Positions 1 to 8,856 are shown, counted from the first letter of the stretch. The stretch is DNA of 64,000 nt from Flavobacteriales bacterium UBA2306 (GCA_002345565.1 DDVS01000004.1:310001-374000), one strand, 5' to 3'. Numbers and translations are program-made. The notes: generated from the sequence alone by a model not told the origin.

Positions 1-192
1 AAGGATTTTTTTCCATTCTTCATTAGAAACATTCAGTTTGGTTTTGTCAGTTCTTGAGTAATAAGGGTTGTTGGCGTGTGTGTTATCTTCCATTTTGGTT
101 TGTTGTGTGGGTTGTTTGGTTAAATCGACTTTTTTCTGCGTACATTGAGTTAGAAATAGAGCGATTAATGTTAAGAAAATTAATTTTTTCAT
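1..192 (-). CDS. msrB: Peptide methionine sulfoxide reductase MsrB, N-terminal part (cut by window edge)
   Basis: This is the first 64 codons of a minus-strand gene that runs out of the window. The start MKKLIFLTLIALFLTQC is a short hydrophobic signal with a Cys at residue 17, so the product is probably a lipoprotein or otherwise exported. After a Thr/Gln-rich linker comes NPYYSRTDKTKLNVSNEEWKK, which matches the beginning of MsrB domains that reduce methionine-R-sulfoxide in proteins. The catalytic Cys and zinc Cys pairs lie beyond the edge, so activity cannot be judged. The identification rests on this N-terminal motif only. Confidence 0.72.
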   Translation of the reverse strand, partial: MKKLIFLTLIALFLTQCTQKKVDLTKQPTQQTKMEDNTHANNPYYSRTDKTKLNVSNEEWKKIL

Positions 193-241
193 TGATGTAA
201 ATTTACGAAATCTAAAAGAAGATTACATTATCATAAGGTAG

Positions 242-1600
242 TTAAACAAACGCACTCATTCCTGTAATTGAACGACCGACAATCAACGAGTTGATTTCTT
301 TGGTTCCTTCGTAAGAATAAATGGCTTCTGCATCGGCAACAAAGCGGGCAACATCGTGTTCCAAAAGAATTCCGTTTCCACCCATTACTTCTCTTGCTTG
401 CGCCACAACATCACGAGTTCTCAGACTACAAAATACTTTTGCTAAGGAAGCGTGTTCGTCTTTCAAAATATCAGCATCTTGCATTTCGGACAATCTGAAA
501 ACCAAAGTTTGCATTGCTGTCAAATTCGATAACATTTCTACCAAATGCCCTTGAATCAATTGAAAGGAAGCAATCGGTTTTCCAAATTGCTTACGTTTTC
601 TGGTATAATCCAAAGCACTTTCGTAAGCTCCTCTTGCGCAGCCTGTCGCCATCCAAGCAACGCCTGCTCTTGTCATTTGAAGCACTTTCGCAGTGTCTTT
701 GAAACTGTTGGCGTATTCCATTTTTTGAGAATCAGCAACGAAACAATCTTTCATAGTAATCAATCCGTTTTGAACAATTCGAAGTGCCATTTTTCCTTTG
801 ATTTTTTCAACCGAAAAACCTTCCGTTCCTTTTTCGACAATGAAACCTTTGACTTGATTGTCATCTAAATCTCTTGCCCAAATAATAATGACATCTGCAA
901 ACGTCGCATTTCCAATCCATTTTTTCTGTCCGTTCAGAATCCAGCCGCCTTCTACTTTTTTGCAGGTTGTTGTCAATCCGCCAGCTGCGCCCGAACCAAC
1001 TTCTGGTTCTGTCAATCCAAATGCGCCAATCAAATCGAATTGCTGCATTCCTGGAAGATATTTTTGTTTCTGTTCTTCAGAACCGCACATATAAATCGAA
1101 CCCATTGACAATCCTGATTGAACACCGAAAAACGTTGCCAAAGACGCATCGACTCTGGCAATTTCCATTGCAATAACACCTTCCATTAAGAACGGAAGAT
1201 TTGGACAACCGTAACCTTCATAAGTGACACCGCAAAGATTCAGCTTTTTGAATTTTGGGATGAGTTCGTGTGGAAAATCATCGTGAAGCCAATAATCGTT
1301 GACTAAAGGTTTTGCTTCTTTTTCCATAAACTCACGAACTTTTAACTGAATTGCTCTCTGCTCATCCGTCAGTTTCAAATGCAGTTCATAAAAATCGCCG
1401 TTGATGGGTGGTAATTCTTTTTTCTTTCCAGACGAATCGAGCATTTTAGTCAAACCTTTGATTTGATTTTCATCCAATTTTGAGAACTGATTCATCAGTT
1501 TCGGAAGGTCAACTTTTTGTGAGATTTTGGAGATTTGGTCTATATCGATATGTTTTAGGAGATTAAAAATTTCTTTGATTTTGGAAATAGTCCTGTTCAT
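242..1600 (-). CDS. Acyl-CoA dehydrogenase, glutaryl-CoA dehydrogenase-like
   Basis: FAD-dependent acyl-CoA dehydrogenase of 452 residues, longer than the usual ~390 because of a ~75-residue N-terminal extension rich in Lys, Ile and Asp. Visible family motifs are the FAD/substrate segment GAFGLTEPEVGSGAAG, the WILNGQKKWIGNA strand, RKQFGKPIASFQLIQG and REVMGGNGI. The catalytic base is probably Glu431 in SYEGTKEIN, the position used by glutaryl-CoA and isovaleryl-type enzymes. The true substrate cannot be read from sequence. The frame stays open upstream for 21 more codons, but that stretch reads through an intergenic palindrome, so the ATG at 1600 is preferred. It is probably a single-gene unit, since its neighbours are a separate msrB and a divergent metal locus. 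Confidence 0.88.
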   Translation of the reverse strand: MNRTISKIKEIFNLLKHIDIDQISKISQKVDLPKLMNQFSKLDENQIKGLTKMLDSSGKKKELPPINGDFYELHLKLTDEQRAIQLKVREFMEKEAKPLVNDYWLHDDFPHELIPKFKKLNLCGVTYEGYGCPNLPFLMEGVIAMEIARVDASLATFFGVQSGLSMGSIYMCGSEEQKQKYLPGMQQFDLIGAFGLTEPEVGSGAAGGLTTTCKKVEGGWILNGQKKWIGNATFADVIIIWARDLDDNQVKGFIVEKGTEGFSVEKIKGKMALRIVQNGLITMKDCFVADSQKMEYANSFKDTAKVLQMTRAGVAWMATGCARGAYESALDYTRKRKQFGKPIASFQLIQGHLVEMLSNLTAMQTLVFRLSEMQDADILKDEHASLAKVFCSLRTRDVVAQAREVMGGNGILLEHDVARFVADAEAIYSYEGTKEINSLIVGRSITGMSAFV

Positions 1601-1645
1601 AGATTCTGTTTTCTTGTAGAATGCAATTAATATTCCTAAAATGTG

Positions 1646-1717
1646 GAACCACAAAAGGCACAAAAGTTTACCGGTTTTTTAATATGAAGACAAAAATCTT
1701 TGTGCCTTTTGTGGTTC
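1646..1717. repeat. Intergenic palindromic repeat, AACCACAAAAGGCACA type (copy 1)
   Basis: Arms 1646-1667 and 1696-1717 are inverted copies of 22 bases with two mismatches, separated by 28 bases. The core is AACCACAAAAGGCACAAAAG. Related arms occur at 29099, 43603 and 44231. It lies between two divergent genes. Function is unknown. Confidence 0.75.
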
Positions 1718-1734
1718 GTTTATTTTACATTTCA

Positions 1735-1742
1735 TAATTTTG
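1735..1742 (+). promoter_or_regulatory. -7 box TAATTTTG of the metal locus
   Basis: Exact match to the Bacteroidetes TAnnTTTG box, ending only 7 bases before the ATG at 1750. This implies a very short or absent 5' leader, or a start further downstream (Met10 at 1777). Confidence 0.5.
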
Positions 1743-1749
1743 CAAAACG

Positions 1750-2121
1750 ATGCTGAGAAAATTTCAATTGATATTAATGATTTTCTGTTTGGGGATTTTT
1801 GTATTTCCGAAGCAGAATTTTAATGTTCAGTTGGCTCAGAGTTCTTGTTGTGAGGCTCAGAAATCAGATTCTGACTGTTGCAAAAAAGAAGAGAAAAAAT
1901 CCGATTCTTGTCATCACGATTCCAAAAAAGAAAAAGACTGCAAAGACAATTGCACGACTTGCAAAACCTGCAGTTCGGGATTTGTTTTTTCTGTTGTTCT
2001 GAATAACTTCGACAACAAACTGAAAACCTTGGTTTTCGAAATCAACAATCCTTTTTCTTACTATTCACAATCGCCTTTAGCAAGGTCTTTCAATATTTGG
2101 CAACCGCCTAAACTTGGTTAA
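1750..2121 (+). CDS. Small secreted Cys/His-rich protein of the metal locus
   Basis: Protein of 123 residues with an N-terminal hydrophobic segment (residues 6-20) fitting a signal peptide. Residues 32-76 are extremely Cys/Lys/Asp-rich: SSCCEAQ, DCCKKE, SCHHD, DCKDNCTTCKTC. A hydrophobic strand and a C-terminal WQPPKLG follow. The clustered Cys and His residues suggest periplasmic metal binding, and the next two genes are metal-binding proteins. It resembles the small Cys-rich proteins (HYC_CC_PP-like) that often precede HMA/TonB receptor genes in flavobacteria, though the HYC motif itself is not present. The metal is unknown; copper is a reasonable guess from the HMA partners. Confidence 0.7.
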   Translation: MLRKFQLILMIFCLGIFVFPKQNFNVQLAQSSCCEAQKSDSDCCKKEEKKSDSCHHDSKKEKDCKDNCTTCKTCSSGFVFSVVLNNFDNKLKTLVFEINNPFSYYSQSPLARSFNIWQPPKLG

Positions 2122-2134
2122 TTTTTTTTATTTA

Positions 2135-2189
2135 AATGTCTTCGAGAGCCTCAGACTGACAATTCAGTTTAAAATTTCGCAAAGACATT
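2135..2189. repeat. Inverted repeat between the Cys-rich gene and the HMA gene
   Basis: AATGTCTT at 2135 pairs with AAGACATT ending at 2189, enclosing CGAGAGCCTCAGACTGACA. I associate this sequence with dispersed repeats in flavobacterial intergenic DNA, from memory only. It could be a weak transcript-processing hairpin inside the operon. Confidence 0.4.
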
Positions 2190-2216
2190 ATTATCAAACA
2201 ATTAAAATTAATCAAA

Positions 2217-2609
2217 ATGAATACAATCATAAAATCAGGAATTTTATTCCTTTCTATATTTCTATTTTCAAATTTTTCTGCTCAAACCAAATCTTTCAAA
2301 GCCAAAGTAGAAGGCAACTGCGGAATGTGCAAAGAACGCATTGAAACTGCTGTTAAAGCTGATAAAAATGTAAAATCAGCTGACTGGAGTATGAGCAAAA
2401 AAGTCTTGACCGTAAGTTATGACGCTTCTAAAACTGACAAAAAAGCAATCCTAAAAAACGTTGCGGAAGTTGGTCACGACAACGAAATGTTCCGTGCTTC
2501 TGACAAATCTTACGATGATTTAGACGCTTGCTGTCAGTACGACCGTCCTGACAACAGCAAAAAATTGGCAAAAAACGCTGATACAAAACAAGTCTGCGAA
2601 CTTAAGTAA
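2217..2609 (+). CDS. Periplasmic heavy-metal-associated (HMA) domain protein
   Basis: Protein of 130 residues with a signal peptide (MNTIIKSGILFLSIFLFSNFSAQ). One ferredoxin-like HMA domain spans about residues 26-95 and has the metal site GNCGMCK at Cys35/Cys38. A second Cys pair, LDACCQY (Cys105/106), follows the domain. HMA domains carry soft metals such as Cu(I) or Zn(II). The same HMA-plus-CC layout, with the identical string AEVGHDNE, is found at the N-terminus of the next gene's TonB receptor, so the two domains are duplicates. The context suggests a periplasmic metal shuttle working with that receptor. Metal specificity is inferred, not shown. Confidence 0.82.
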   Translation: MNTIIKSGILFLSIFLFSNFSAQTKSFKAKVEGNCGMCKERIETAVKADKNVKSADWSMSKKVLTVSYDASKTDKKAILKNVAEVGHDNEMFRASDKSYDDLDACCQYDRPDNSKKLAKNADTKQVCELK

Positions 2610-2628
2610 TTAATTTAAATTTTTGACG

Positions 2629-4974
2629 ATGAATTATTTAAGTAGAAAACTTATGTTTTCTGTGCTGCTCGTTTGTTCGATATTTTCGTTCGCGCAAACC
2701 GTTACAGAACAGTTTTTGGTAAAGGGAAATTGCGGGCAATGTAAAGCAAGAATAGAAAAAGCAGCCTTGAAAGCTGGCGCACAAACTGCCAACTGGACTG
2801 CCAATAATCAGACTTTGACGATGACGCTTGACGAATCGAAAGTGAAATGTGACGATATTCTGAAACAAATCGCTGAAGTTGGTCACGATAATGAGAAATT
2901 CAAAGCGCCTGAAGATGCTTACAAAAATCTGCCTGCGTGCTGTCTATACACAAGAGGTTCTGATTTTGAAAAACCGAATGACACACTTGAACATCACTCA
3001 GATTCTGATAAAAAAACCAATCAGATTGAAGGTGTAAAACTGACTAGAGAAAAAGAAGCAACAGCTATAAGTAAAAAAGAAGCAGGATTGATTTTCAATA
3101 TCAGTTCCAAAGAATTGTTGAAAGCGGCGTGTTGTAATCTTTCCGAAAGTTTTGAAACCAATGCAACTGTTGACGTTTCTTTCAGTAACGCTGTGACTGG
3201 AACTAAGCAATTGAAAATGCTTGGACTTGACCAGAAATATACGCTTTTGACTAAGGAACAATTACCGGAAATCCGTGGATTAGCTTCTCCTTATGGATTG
3301 AATTTTATTCCTGGAAAATGGATTGACGGAATCCAGTTGACGAAAGGGGGAAGTACGGTTGTGAACGGTTACGAAAGTATCACGGGACAAATCAATACAG
3401 AACTTTTGAAGTCTCACGACGATGATAAAAAATCGGAAACCGAAATCAATTTATTTTCTGATAACAATGGTCGTGTGGAAGCCAATGTGACGAGCACTTC
3501 CCCGATTTCTGAAAAATGGACTCAAAGTGTTTTGCTACACGGTAACGGAACTTTCGGTGATACAGATATGAACGATGACGGTTTTCTTGACAGACCAAAA
3601 GGAAGTCAGTTAAACGTAGCTTATCTTTTGAATTACAATGATTTGGAGAGCTCAGGGTTCGCTTCGCATTTCGGAATTAATTATTTGAAAGACGAAAGAA
3701 CGGCAGGGCAAATTGGATTCAATAAAAGGATTCCGCAGAAAGACCAATCGCTTTATGGTGTTGGAATTGATATTTCGAGATTTCAGTTATGGAATAAAAC
3801 GGGTTATGTTTTCAAAGGGAAACCTTATCAAAGTTTGGGTTGGATGAATCAATTGACTTATCATCAGCAAGATAGCTTTTTCGGATTGAGAAATTATTTT
3901 GGGAAAGAAACGTCTTACTATTCCAATTTGATTTTCGAAAGTATCATCGGAAATACAAATAACAAGTATAAAGTTGGAGCAAGTTTCCTCTATGACAAAT
4001 ACGATGAAGATTATCTTTTGGACAATTACAAAAGAACCGAAACTGTTCCGGGATTGTTTGCAGAATATACTTTGACAGGTGAAAAATTCACTTTGGTGAC
4101 GGGAGCTCGCGTTGATTTTCACAATCTTGCGGGAACACAGTTTACGCCGAGAATGAATTTCAAATATGATCTGACACCGAAAACGATTTTCAGAGTTTCG
4201 GCTGGGCGAGGTTTCCGAACGGCGAAAATCTTTGCGGAAAGTCAATCTTATTTTGCTTCGAACCGTCAAATTCAAATCATCATTAATGGTGGAGAAATCT
4301 ACGGTTTGAAACCAGAAATTGCGTGGAATTATGGCGTAAGTCTTCAGCAGGAATTCAAATTGTTTGGAAGAAAATCCACGGTTTTGGCTGATTTTTTCAG
4401 AACGGATTTCCAAAATCAGGTTGTAACAGATTTGGATGAATCTGCTCAAAAAATTCTGTTCTATAATCTTGAAGGAAAGTCATTTGCAAACAGTTTCCAG
4501 ACGCAGTGGGATTTTCAGCCAATTAAAAACTTAGATTTCAGATTGGCTTACAAATATTATGATGTGGCTTTGGATTATTTGAGTGGATTGAAAAAAGTTC
4601 CGTTTATGGCTAAACATCGTGGATTTGCAAACTTGGCTTATTCAACCAATAAAACTGAAAAAGGGAGATTTTGGAGTTTTGACACGACTTTGAATTTGGT
4701 TGGAAAACAAAGACTTCCGAACACAAAATCCAATCCTACAGAATTTCAGTTAGCAGATTACTCGCCAAGTTATGCCACTTTGAATGCTCAGATCTCCAGA
4801 AACTTTTCTGAGAAAATCAGAGTTTATTTAGGTGGAGAAAACTTAACCGGTTATCAGCAAAAAGTTGCGATTCTGGATGCAGGTAATCCTTTTGGAAATT
4901 ACTTTGACGGAGGAATGGTTTATGCGCCGATTATGAAACAGAATTTCTACGTTGGTGTAGATTTTAAGTTTTAA
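2629..4974 (+). CDS. TonB-dependent receptor with N-terminal HMA domain
   Basis: Outer-membrane receptor of 781 residues from the ATG at 2629 (the frame also allows TTG two codons earlier). After the signal peptide it carries an HMA domain with GNCGQCK (Cys35/Cys38) and the trailing LPACCLY pair (Cys104/105). A linker rich in Lys, Asp and Glu comes next, then a plug domain (about 160-265, including KQLKMLGLDQKYTLL and VVNGYESITGQINTELLKS) and a 22-strand-type barrel ending in VGVDFKF. The usual place for a CarboxypepD_reg accessory domain is taken by the HMA domain. The gene is 19 bases after the HMA gene and is followed by a strong terminator. The likely role is import or sensing of a metal or metal chelate, with TonB coupling. 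Confidence 0.85.
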   Translation: MNYLSRKLMFSVLLVCSIFSFAQTVTEQFLVKGNCGQCKARIEKAALKAGAQTANWTANNQTLTMTLDESKVKCDDILKQIAEVGHDNEKFKAPEDAYKNLPACCLYTRGSDFEKPNDTLEHHSDSDKKTNQIEGVKLTREKEATAISKKEAGLIFNISSKELLKAACCNLSESFETNATVDVSFSNAVTGTKQLKMLGLDQKYTLLTKEQLPEIRGLASPYGLNFIPGKWIDGIQLTKGGSTVVNGYESITGQINTELLKSHDDDKKSETEINLFSDNNGRVEANVTSTSPISEKWTQSVLLHGNGTFGDTDMNDDGFLDRPKGSQLNVAYLLNYNDLESSGFASHFGINYLKDERTAGQIGFNKRIPQKDQSLYGVGIDISRFQLWNKTGYVFKGKPYQSLGWMNQLTYHQQDSFFGLRNYFGKETSYYSNLIFESIIGNTNNKYKVGASFLYDKYDEDYLLDNYKRTETVPGLFAEYTLTGEKFTLVTGARVDFHNLAGTQFTPRMNFKYDLTPKTIFRVSAGRGFRTAKIFAESQSYFASNRQIQIIINGGEIYGLKPEIAWNYGVSLQQEFKLFGRKSTVLADFFRTDFQNQVVTDLDESAQKILFYNLEGKSFANSFQTQWDFQPIKNLDFRLAYKYYDVALDYLSGLKKVPFMAKHRGFANLAYSTNKTEKGRFWSFDTTLNLVGKQRLPNTKSNPTEFQLADYSPSYATLNAQISRNFSEKIRVYLGGENLTGYQQKVAILDAGNPFGNYFDGGMVYAPIMKQNFYVGVDFKF

Positions 4975-4994
4975 AGCTTTAAAAATAATTATAA

Positions 4995-5023
4995 CAAAAC
5001 CTCGTCGATTTGACGAGGTTTTG
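4995..5023 (+). terminator. Intrinsic terminator after the HMA-TonB receptor gene
   Basis: A perfect 12-bp stem CAAAACCTCGTC/GACGAGGTTTTG with a 5-base loop, followed by TTTT. It can also serve the convergent minus-strand gene that ends at 5027. Confidence 0.85.
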
Positions 5024-5026
5024 TTT

Positions 5027-5254
5027 TTATTGATTGTCCTTATTATAAAATTCAGTCATCAGTTCATTCGCTTTTTCGAAATCATTTTCTGAAACTTTCA
5101 ACTGAACTCCACCGCTTGTATTATTGAACAAATTATATGTATTCGCTAAAATATTCCCGAAAATATAAGTTTCAACTTCATTGGTTTCCAAGAAAATTTT
5201 GAGCATTTCTGCTTCTATTTCTGTATTGAAAATCTTGAGTGTGATTAATTTCAT
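5027..5254 (-). CDS. DUF2007 family small protein (putative signal transducing)
   Basis: A protein of 75 residues with the DUF2007 pattern: an N-terminal strand MKLITLKIFNT, a helix EIEAEMLKIFLETNEVETYI, an Asn/Gly-rich loop and a C-terminal VSENDFEKANELMTEF. The family adopts a GlnB-like fold and often binds nothing known. It is sometimes labelled a signal-transducing protein without direct proof. The gene lies 10 bases downstream of the beta-barrel gene on the same strand and is probably cotranscribed with it. Confidence 0.75.
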   Translation of the reverse strand: MKLITLKIFNTEIEAEMLKIFLETNEVETYIFGNILANTYNLFNNTSGGVQLKVSENDFEKANELMTEFYNKDNQ

Positions 5255-5264
5255 AATTCATTGA

Positions 5265-7583
5265 TTATAACCTGTTCGAAGTTTCGTTGACAGCATTTTC
5301 TTTGTAATTGGACTTTTTCAACTTACCAAAATTATACTTTGCTGAAAAAGATATCGTTGGTGTATTTCCAAAAAAAGTGCCGGTTGAATTGATTCCGCTA
5401 TAAGTCATTTTCTGAATATAATTCATCTGGTTGAAAACATCGTTGTAGCGAACCGTAAAATCAAAATCAGAAATAGAAGATGTCATCCCAAGATTGACAA
5501 GACACATTGCATTGTTTTCATACAAACCTTCCACTCGTTTTGTGATGTAAGAACCATCCAGCAGAATTGACAAATACTTCCAAACATTCACGGTATTGTT
5601 GGTTGAAAAATAAACATACGGCGTCGAATTTTTCAGAACGGCTAGAGAATCTTCGATTTTATCATAATTAACGGAAAGACTGTTCTGAGACGTCCATTTT
5701 TTTCCTTGAAAAAGAGAATCAATGCCTAAAGAAACGCCCATTTCTTTATCAAAATTAACCGGTTGAAATTTAGAAATATTTCTTTCCTCATCATAAACCA
5801 ACGTGTAACCTAAAGGATTTTTGCTTTTGTAAACAGAGGCGTTCAAAGATATTTTTTTCAGATTTGTTGTAAAAGTAATGGTGTTAGTATAAGTTGGAAC
5901 TAAATCCGGATTTCCTTGATATTCAACATACGGGCTTCCATACAAACCGCCGGAAGCAAGATTTCCGTAACTAGGACGCAAAATACTTTTTCTGAAATTC
6001 AAAGTATAGTCGTAATTATCATTCTGCTTGAAACTGATTTCAGCATTAGGAAACCAATCGAGATAATCTCTCTTGATTTTAATGGCATTCTCAATTTTAT
6101 CAAAACCTTCCGCGTTGGTTGTTTCTGCTCTCAAACCTGCATTGATATTCCATTTATTAGCATTAATGGCGAGATTGGTATAACCGGCAAGATTAGATTC
6201 TTTGAATTGGTATTGAAAAAATTCCGGATTTTGATTATTCGGATAAGTCGTTTTATTATTCGTATTGGTTTCTGCTTTTGTGAAGCTTCCTCCCAATTCC
6301 AGATTGTAATTGTCACTCAATTTTTTCTCTATATCAATTCTTCCGGAATAAGCATTTCCAGCATATAACTGATGACGAAATTGATTGAACTCGTAACCGG
6401 AATTATTGGTATCATTATAAAAACTATAATCCACATTATCGCTCTCTCTTTTGAACTGAAATCCAGTCAAAATCTCAGCATCCCAATCCGTTATTTTCTT
6501 TTTATAATTAAAGATAGAATTGATTGTCGCTCGGTTTCTGTCTTGTTGATTCAGGGTTTTAACAAATGTAGAATTTCCATTTTCTGAATAAAAAGTATTG
6601 GTATTATTATCGCCTTTGTCGGGTCTGAAATTCGTATTAAAACTCAACGTGATATAATCGCCGTCGTCATTCAGTTCCTGGTACAAACTCGCTCCAAAAA
6701 TAGTTTGCGGACGTTTTGTAATGGATTTTATAACGTAATCGGAACTAATATTTTTACTAGGAACTTGATAATCAAAACCATTACTTTCCCAATGATTGAT
6801 TTGGTTGTAAGAAGCATTCAGTTTCCACTCGGTTTTATTTTTCCTTTGCTGAAAATTGGCTGAAAGATAATTACTGAATCGTTTTTGAAAAGTCGCTGTT
6901 TCCGAAACACTCAATTGCGAACCGTCTTTTCTGCTCTTTTTAAGATTAACTTTGATAACTGCTTTTCCTTCCGATTCATATTTGACAGACGGATTTCTGA
7001 TAACTTCCACCGACTTGATGTCGTCCACCGAAATTGCAGATAATGTCGCAAAATCCACTCTTTGATTATCAACATACAACAAAGGCGTTCCTTTTCCGAC
7101 AAACGATAATCCTTCGCCGTTCGCATCCATCATTACAAAGGGTAATTTTGATAATAATTCTGAGGAAGTTGGTAATTTATTCAAAGCTGAATTGGCAACA
7201 TCCAAAGTAATATTTCCATTTTCTACCTTGAAAGTCTTTTTCTTAGCAGTGATTGTCACCTCATCAATCTTTTGACTTTTCGGTTCAAAAGCAATTGACA
7301 GCTCAAGATTTTTTTCCAGATAAAATGGTTTTTCATTCTGAATGGTTTCGTCTGATGACAACTGAAGGTGATAATTGCCTGATTTCAATTGGTCAAATTC
7401 AAACTTCGAATCCTGAGCAATTGTAGATTTAAGTAATTGATTATCATTATCCAAAAGATAAACAACAATTGGAGCTCCATTTTTTTCTTTATCAGAATTA
7501 AGGATGTTTCCATTAATCTTAAGATTTTGCTGAGCAGAAAAAGTTGCCGAGATGAGAATTAAAAACAATAAAATGTTCTTCAT
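5265..7583 (-). CDS. TonB-receptor-like outer membrane beta-barrel protein
   Basis: Protein of 772 residues with a Sec signal ending in FSAQQ, an N-terminal carboxypeptidase-regulatory-like beta-sandwich (about 22-105), a plug (about 120-215, with LPTSSELLSKLPFVMMD and VDDIKSVEVIRNPSVKYESEG) and a long C-terminal barrel. This is the OMP_b-brl_3 type of TonB-dependent receptor common in Flavobacteriia. No substrate-binding SusD-like partner is nearby, so the ligand is unknown. The last residues (KENAVNETSNRL) extend past the usual terminal barrel strand FGKLKKSNY, which is slightly unusual. It is likely cotranscribed with the DUF2007 gene. Confidence 0.82.
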   Translation of the reverse strand: MKNILLFLILISATFSAQQNLKINGNILNSDKEKNGAPIVVYLLDNDNQLLKSTIAQDSKFEFDQLKSGNYHLQLSSDETIQNEKPFYLEKNLELSIAFEPKSQKIDEVTITAKKKTFKVENGNITLDVANSALNKLPTSSELLSKLPFVMMDANGEGLSFVGKGTPLLYVDNQRVDFATLSAISVDDIKSVEVIRNPSVKYESEGKAVIKVNLKKSRKDGSQLSVSETATFQKRFSNYLSANFQQRKNKTEWKLNASYNQINHWESNGFDYQVPSKNISSDYVIKSITKRPQTIFGASLYQELNDDGDYITLSFNTNFRPDKGDNNTNTFYSENGNSTFVKTLNQQDRNRATINSIFNYKKKITDWDAEILTGFQFKRESDNVDYSFYNDTNNSGYEFNQFRHQLYAGNAYSGRIDIEKKLSDNYNLELGGSFTKAETNTNNKTTYPNNQNPEFFQYQFKESNLAGYTNLAINANKWNINAGLRAETTNAEGFDKIENAIKIKRDYLDWFPNAEISFKQNDNYDYTLNFRKSILRPSYGNLASGGLYGSPYVEYQGNPDLVPTYTNTITFTTNLKKISLNASVYKSKNPLGYTLVYDEERNISKFQPVNFDKEMGVSLGIDSLFQGKKWTSQNSLSVNYDKIEDSLAVLKNSTPYVYFSTNNTVNVWKYLSILLDGSYITKRVEGLYENNAMCLVNLGMTSSISDFDFTVRYNDVFNQMNYIQKMTYSGINSTGTFFGNTPTISFSAKYNFGKLKKSNYKENAVNETSNRL

Positions 7584-7664
7584 AGTAGAATTAGTTTTTA
7601 ACTTTTATTTTAAACAATTATCACGCTTGTTTTATTACATCATTTTTGAAAAACAATTAGATAA

Positions 7665-8687
7665 TTATTTTCCCTGCAAAATCGCTTTATTGATTTCATT
7701 AATCAATTCCGGACCTTCGTAGATAAATCCTGTGTAAAGCTGAACAAGACTCGCACCTGCTTCCAGTTTTTCCAAAGCATCTTTTGCAGAATGAATTCCG
7801 CCAACTCCGATGATTGGAAAGGCTCTGTTGCTTTTATCTGAAAGGTATTTGATCATTTTTGTACTTCGCTCACGAATTGGTTTTCCGCTCAAACCTCCGT
7901 TTCCGATTTGGGCTAAAACTTCGGCAGACGTTTTCAACCCCTCTCTGTTTACGGATGTATTTGAAACTACAATTCCGTCGATTTTTGTTTCTGCAATCAA
8001 TTCGATAATTTCATCAAGCTGATTATTATTCAAATCCGGAGCAATTTTTAGGAGAATTGGCTTCTTCTTTGATTTTGATTCGTTGATTTTCTTTACTTCA
8101 GTAATCAGCTCACGAAGATATTCCACATCTTCCAGTTTTGCGTGACTTCCAACGTTCGGACAGCTTACATTCAACACAAAATAATCTACGTAAGGATGAA
8201 GTCCTTCAAAACAATCGAGGTAATCCTGCGTGTAATTTTCAGGTTTTGTGTCAGTGTTTTTTCCGATGTTTCCGCCGATGATTATTTTTCCTTTGTTGCC
8301 TTTCAATTTTTCAATGGAAGCTTGTAAACCGTCATTGTTGAAGCCCATTCTGTTGATGATTCCGCCATCTTCAATCAAACGAAATAATCTTTTCTTAGGG
8401 TTTCCGGCTTGCGCTCTTGGCGTTACCGTTCCGATTTCTACAAAACCAAAACCTAAATCGCCTAATTCATTAAATATAACCGCATTTTTATCAAAACCCG
8501 CCGCTAATCCAACAGGATTTTTGAATTTCAATCCAAAAACTTCACGTTCCAAACGTTTATCTTCAATTGGTTTGAGTAAAAATAATTTGGCAAGAAATCC
8601 AAAATTCTTCAGAATAGAAAATGTAAAATGATGAACTTCTTCTGGGTCGAATTTGAAAAGAATCGGACGAATTAGGCTTTTGTACAT
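7665..8687 (-). CDS. pyrD: Dihydroorotate dehydrogenase (quinone), class 2
   Basis: A protein of 340 residues that oxidises dihydroorotate to orotate in pyrimidine synthesis. The N-terminal helical segment (residues 1-40, YKSLIRPILFKFDPEEVHHFTF) is the membrane-associated quinone tunnel typical of class 2. The FMN barrel motifs NPVGLAAGFDKN, VEIGTVTPRAQAGNPKKRLFRL, NRMGFNNDG, ISNTSV-type VVSNTSVNREGLKT and GVGGI are all present. The catalytic-base position, Ser in E. coli PyrD, is Cys176 here in NVSCPNVG, which is the residue used by class 1 enzymes. A -7 box lies just upstream at 8703-8710. No other pyr gene is adjacent. Confidence 0.93.
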   Translation of the reverse strand: MYKSLIRPILFKFDPEEVHHFTFSILKNFGFLAKLFLLKPIEDKRLEREVFGLKFKNPVGLAAGFDKNAVIFNELGDLGFGFVEIGTVTPRAQAGNPKKRLFRLIEDGGIINRMGFNNDGLQASIEKLKGNKGKIIIGGNIGKNTDTKPENYTQDYLDCFEGLHPYVDYFVLNVSCPNVGSHAKLEDVEYLRELITEVKKINESKSKKKPILLKIAPDLNNNQLDEIIELIAETKIDGIVVSNTSVNREGLKTSAEVLAQIGNGGLSGKPIRERSTKMIKYLSDKSNRAFPIIGVGGIHSAKDALEKLEAGASLVQLYTGFIYEGPELINEINKAILQGK

Positions 8688-8702
8688 CGGAGAAAAGTTT
8701 TA

Positions 8703-8710
8703 CAAATTTA
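8703..8710 (-). promoter_or_regulatory. -7 box TAAATTTG for pyrD
   Basis: Exact TAnnTTTG match on the minus strand, 15 bases before the pyrD ATG. No clear TTG was found at the expected -33 distance. Confidence 0.5.
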
Positions 8711-8825
8711 CGTTTTTGTGAGGATAATTGATTAAAATTAAAGGGAAAGTTAAACAAGGCCATAAAAGATAACAGCATCGTAAGCAAAAAAATCATCAAA
8801 AAGTAATAGTTAGTAAAAATGAAAA

Positions 8826-8855
8826 AAAAAGGAACTCTATGTTGAGTTCCTTTTT
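8826..8855 (-). terminator. Intrinsic terminator of the tail-specific protease gene
   Basis: GGAACTC/GAGTTCC with A/T-rich extensions forms a strong stem. On the minus strand it is followed by a run of T. It begins immediately after the protease stop codon at 8857. Confidence 0.85.
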
Positions 8856-8856
8856 G

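Noticed and set aside
1601..1663. 21-codon N-terminal extension of the acyl-CoA dehydrogenase frame
   Set aside because: It reads through the palindromic repeat at 1646-1717 and has no family similarity; the ATG at 1600 is a better start.
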